Assembly (NCBI GenBank): GCA_040222185.1 | Contig: JAVKDP010000107.1 | Span: 16,559-80,558, forward strand | DNA length: 64,000 nt | Direction: 5' to 3' | DNA from: JAVKDP01 sp040222185 | GTDB taxonomy: Bacteria > Bacteroidota > Rhodothermia > Balneolales > Balneolaceae | In this document: positions 62,130 through 64,000 of the stretch, piece after piece | Position numbering within the stretch: the stretch's first letter is position 1 | Layout: each line of letters starts with the position of its first letter | The notes under the pieces: generated by a model | What the model saw: only the letters and a program-made list of their open reading frames with translations | What the model was told of the DNA's origin: nothing | Databases searched by the model: none | Translations under genes and position numbers: made by a program

Positions 62130-63071
62130 ATGTGGGAAATTATAGATAATATCAGCTTTGGTCTGGTAATGGCCACTTCACTTTTTATTCTGTACAAAGT
62201 TGTTCAATCCTTCCGGTTGGTTCCAAACCAATATGCGTATATCGTTGAGCGCCTTGGGAACTATCAGAAGACACTTGGGCCTGGTTTTCATGCCCTGATA
62301 CCTTTTGTGGATAAAGTGGTTTACAAGCAAGATTTGAGGGAAGAAACCATTGAAGTAGAACCACAGGAATGTTTCACTAAGGATAATGTTAAGGTTGAAG
62401 TAGATGGTGTAATCTACCTCAGCGTGATGGATCCGGTAAATGCCAGTTATGGAGTTACAAATTACCGATATGCAGCAATTCAGCTCGCACAAACTACTAC
62501 GCGGTCTGTTATAGGTTTAATGGACCTTGATGAGACCTTCGAAGAACGGGCTAAAATGAGTAGAGAGGTTGTTAAAGTACTAAGTGAAATGGAACTCCCC
62601 TGGGGAATGAAAGTGCACAGGTACGAAATCAAGAACATCATGACCCCAAGAACTGTCCAGAATGCGATGGAGCGACAAATGACAGCAGAACGTGATCGGC
62701 GGGCTGTAATCGCTAAATCCGAAGGTGTGAAGGGCTCAAAGGTAAATGATGCTGAGGGTATCAGGACAGAAATGATTAATATTTCTGAAGCAGAAATGCA
62801 GCGTCGTATAAACGAAGCAGAAGGTTTAGCCCAGGAGATAGAATCGATAGCAGAAGCAACAGCTGTTTCTATTGAAAAAATTGCTGAGGCCTTATCTCAA
62901 CCTATGGGAACTGAAGCCATGCAATTACGTTTGGCGGAAAAATACCTTGGTACATTAAAAGGTCTGGGTCGTGAGGATAATAACATCATTCTTCCGAAAG
63001 ATATTTCTAATTACGATGCTATCATGGAAGGTCTTTCTCTGGATGAGTTAAAGGAATCGGATAAGAAATAA
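62130..63071 (+). CDS. SPFH/stomatin-like (slipin) protein 2
   Basis: A 313-residue paralogue of the preceding protein, with the same layout: TM helix FGLVMATSLFILYKVV, then YAYIVERLGNYQKTLGPGFHALIPF, KDNVKVEVDGVIYLSVMD, and the coiled-coil with MERQMTAERDRRAVIAKSEG. The start is ATG 62130, just after a GGAGGG that lies in the last codons of the preceding gene (62117-62122). An earlier in-frame start at 62097 would overlap that gene and disturb the site. Two tandem paralogues suggest a hetero-oligomer. Confidence 0.92.
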   Translation: MWEIIDNISFGLVMATSLFILYKVVQSFRLVPNQYAYIVERLGNYQKTLGPGFHALIPFVDKVVYKQDLREETIEVEPQECFTKDNVKVEVDGVIYLSVMDPVNASYGVTNYRYAAIQLAQTTTRSVIGLMDLDETFEERAKMSREVVKVLSEMELPWGMKVHRYEIKNIMTPRTVQNAMERQMTAERDRRAVIAKSEGVKGSKVNDAEGIRTEMINISEAEMQRRINEAEGLAQEIESIAEATAVSIEKIAEALSQPMGTEAMQLRLAEKYLGTLKGLGREDNNIILPKDISNYDAIMEGLSLDELKESDKK

Positions 63072-63106
63072 TTTTCTTGTTCGATACTTTATAGAGCTAT
63101 TAAGAT

Positions 63107-63916
63107 TTAATGAGCTTTATATTCTAAGCCTTCAACTAAGGTTATTTTGCCTTGTCGGGTTGCAAATTGGGTGGGTATGGTTTCAAAATATCCACCACTT
63201 ACTGCTTTCTTTACATTAAAATGAAGATGTGGCCCGGTGGCATAGCCAGTTGAACCTGAATAAGCTATTAACTGCCCTGTCCGTACTTTTTGACCGACAG
63301 CTACTCTGGCCCCGTTCTTCCTCAAATGAGAATAGTCTGCAAAGGTACCATCGTTATGCAGTATAGTTACAAAATTTGCTTTGTCTTTGTAATCCAGGGT
63401 TGCCCCGCCTTCATCAAAGGATTCTTCAACACCAATTACCACACCTCCCCTGGCTGCGTAAATTTCTGTTCCTTCGGGCATCGTAAAATCCAACGCATAA
63501 GCTACATTTCCATGATGTGAGAAAGAACCGTTATAACCTTGCGACAAGGGAAAGCTTTCTCCAAGTTTATATGGCAATCGATAGGCAAAATTATCGTCGT
63601 GCTTTGCAAAAACACTTCCCATGTAATAAGAATACTTTGTACTAAATTCCCATCCCTTTTTATCATCAGCAACTCTTAAATCCACCAGTTTCTTCTCGCT
63701 TTGAGCTTCAATTACATCAATAATCGGTAGCCGTTTCGTTGGGCGAATGTTGGAATGGTCTACATTTAACTCCAGCGTTACCGGGTATAGATTCTCATTT
63801 TTAGCAAAGAGCTCAATTCTACCCTTCTTCTCAACACTGTATACCTCTACCCCTTCCCGGAACTCTGTAGCACTTAGATAGGCACCAATAAGTAATATGA
63901 TGGAGAAAAGCTTCAT
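63107..63916 (-). CDS. M23 family metallopeptidase (exported)
   Basis: A 269-residue exported protein with a signal peptide (ILLIGAYLSATEF). The N-terminal half is beta-rich and of unknown fold. The M23/LytM domain covers about 130-250. Zinc ligands are H135 and D143 in HGNVAYALDF and H232 in GPHLHFNV; H230 is the catalytic partner. The ligand set is complete, so it may be an active peptidoglycan endopeptidase, unlike the degenerate NlpD/EnvC-type regulators. It is convergent with the slipin operon. Confidence 0.92.
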   Translation of the reverse strand: MKLFSIILLIGAYLSATEFREGVEVYSVEKKGRIELFAKNENLYPVTLELNVDHSNIRPTKRLPIIDVIEAQSEKKLVDLRVADDKKGWEFSTKYSYYMGSVFAKHDDNFAYRLPYKLGESFPLSQGYNGSFSHHGNVAYALDFTMPEGTEIYAARGGVVIGVEESFDEGGATLDYKDKANFVTILHNDGTFADYSHLRKNGARVAVGQKVRTGQLIAYSGSTGYATGPHLHFNVKKAVSGGYFETIPTQFATRQGKITLVEGLEYKAH

Positions 63917-64000
63917 ACTCTAAATTAGTCAATCTTATTAAAAAGTATACTATTCTTGAAACATCCTGTCTATATTCGGGGATGAATGCATTAGTGCTGT

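Noticed and set aside
63982..64000. Start of a further plus-strand gene at the right edge (ATG at 63982)
   Set aside because: Only six codons are visible, not enough to support a gene.

Overview
The window looks like chromosomal DNA from a Bacteroidetes-type bacterium (FCB group), most plausibly a marine Balneolia/Rhodothermota-like or related lineage. The base composition is low to moderate in GC. Markers include two proteins with carboxypeptidase-regulatory-like N-terminal domains (one a TonB receptor), an OstA-like protein next to lptC, a DUF5916 protein, a TPR-type sensor kinase, a 30-residue Cox24/mS38-type ribosomal mini-protein and several probably Na+-coupled transporters. The lineage is inferred from gene families; no rRNA or tRNA is present to confirm it. 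The gene order is dense, with overlapping operons, and no gene-free stretch exceeds about 300 bases.

Layout. (1) 1-6022, minus strand: a compact rqcH - aroK - aroB - tamB-like operon with overlapping or 2-bp junctions; tamB runs off the left edge. (2) 6.0-13.2 kb: an orphan gene, a 30-aa ribosomal mini-protein with its terminator, HU, an alanine/glycine:cation symporter, then upp - lptC - ostA-like, facing a DASS transporter. (3) 13.3-17.6 kb: a one-chain gluconokinase/6-phosphogluconate dehydrogenase fusion, an M15 peptidase, a methyltransferase, a DUF1080 lipoprotein, and a 151-bp dispersed-repeat-like element with inverted ends. (4) 17.6-21.7 kb: a NarL-type regulator, a TPR histidine kinase and a small unknown gene in one operon, with a divergent ORF carrying a 45-bp tandem duplication. 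(5) 21.7-33.4 kb: an EF-G paralogue without the usual catalytic His, asparaginase, AlkB-type alkane hydroxylase, a PolB-like exonuclease, an ammonium transporter, a flavin disulfide reductase, pyruvate phosphate dikinase and two tandem small membrane proteins. (6) 33.5-36.7 kb: a CPIC-motif exported protein, a His-rich lipoprotein and a ZnuD-like TonB receptor behind two palindromes, probably a metal-uptake operon. (7) 36.7-37.4 kb: a divergent pair of HTH proteins around a 12-bp palindrome. (8) 37.6-47.8 kb: LEA14-like lipoprotein, O6-alkylguanine transferase, amidohydrolase, beta-barrel, PepSY-type membrane protein, MTA/SAH nucleosidase, DoxX-like and RibD-like proteins, an NHL lipoprotein, an M14 peptidase and a Dabb lipoprotein. 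(9) 47.9-55.6 kb: DUF5916 protein, threonine dehydratase-like enzyme, VWA protein and GH3 beta-glucosidase.

(10) 55.8-58.8 kb holds the most unusual content: three adjacent genes for related single-pass membrane proteins. Each has a short N-terminal cytoplasmic tail with an FDLDxY motif, one TM helix and a C-terminal array of 30-residue repeats (6, 2 and 9 units) predicted to face the periplasm. I know of no described system with this layout. The window ends with an MsbA-like ABC exporter, an nfeD - SPFH - SPFH membrane operon and an M23 peptidase.
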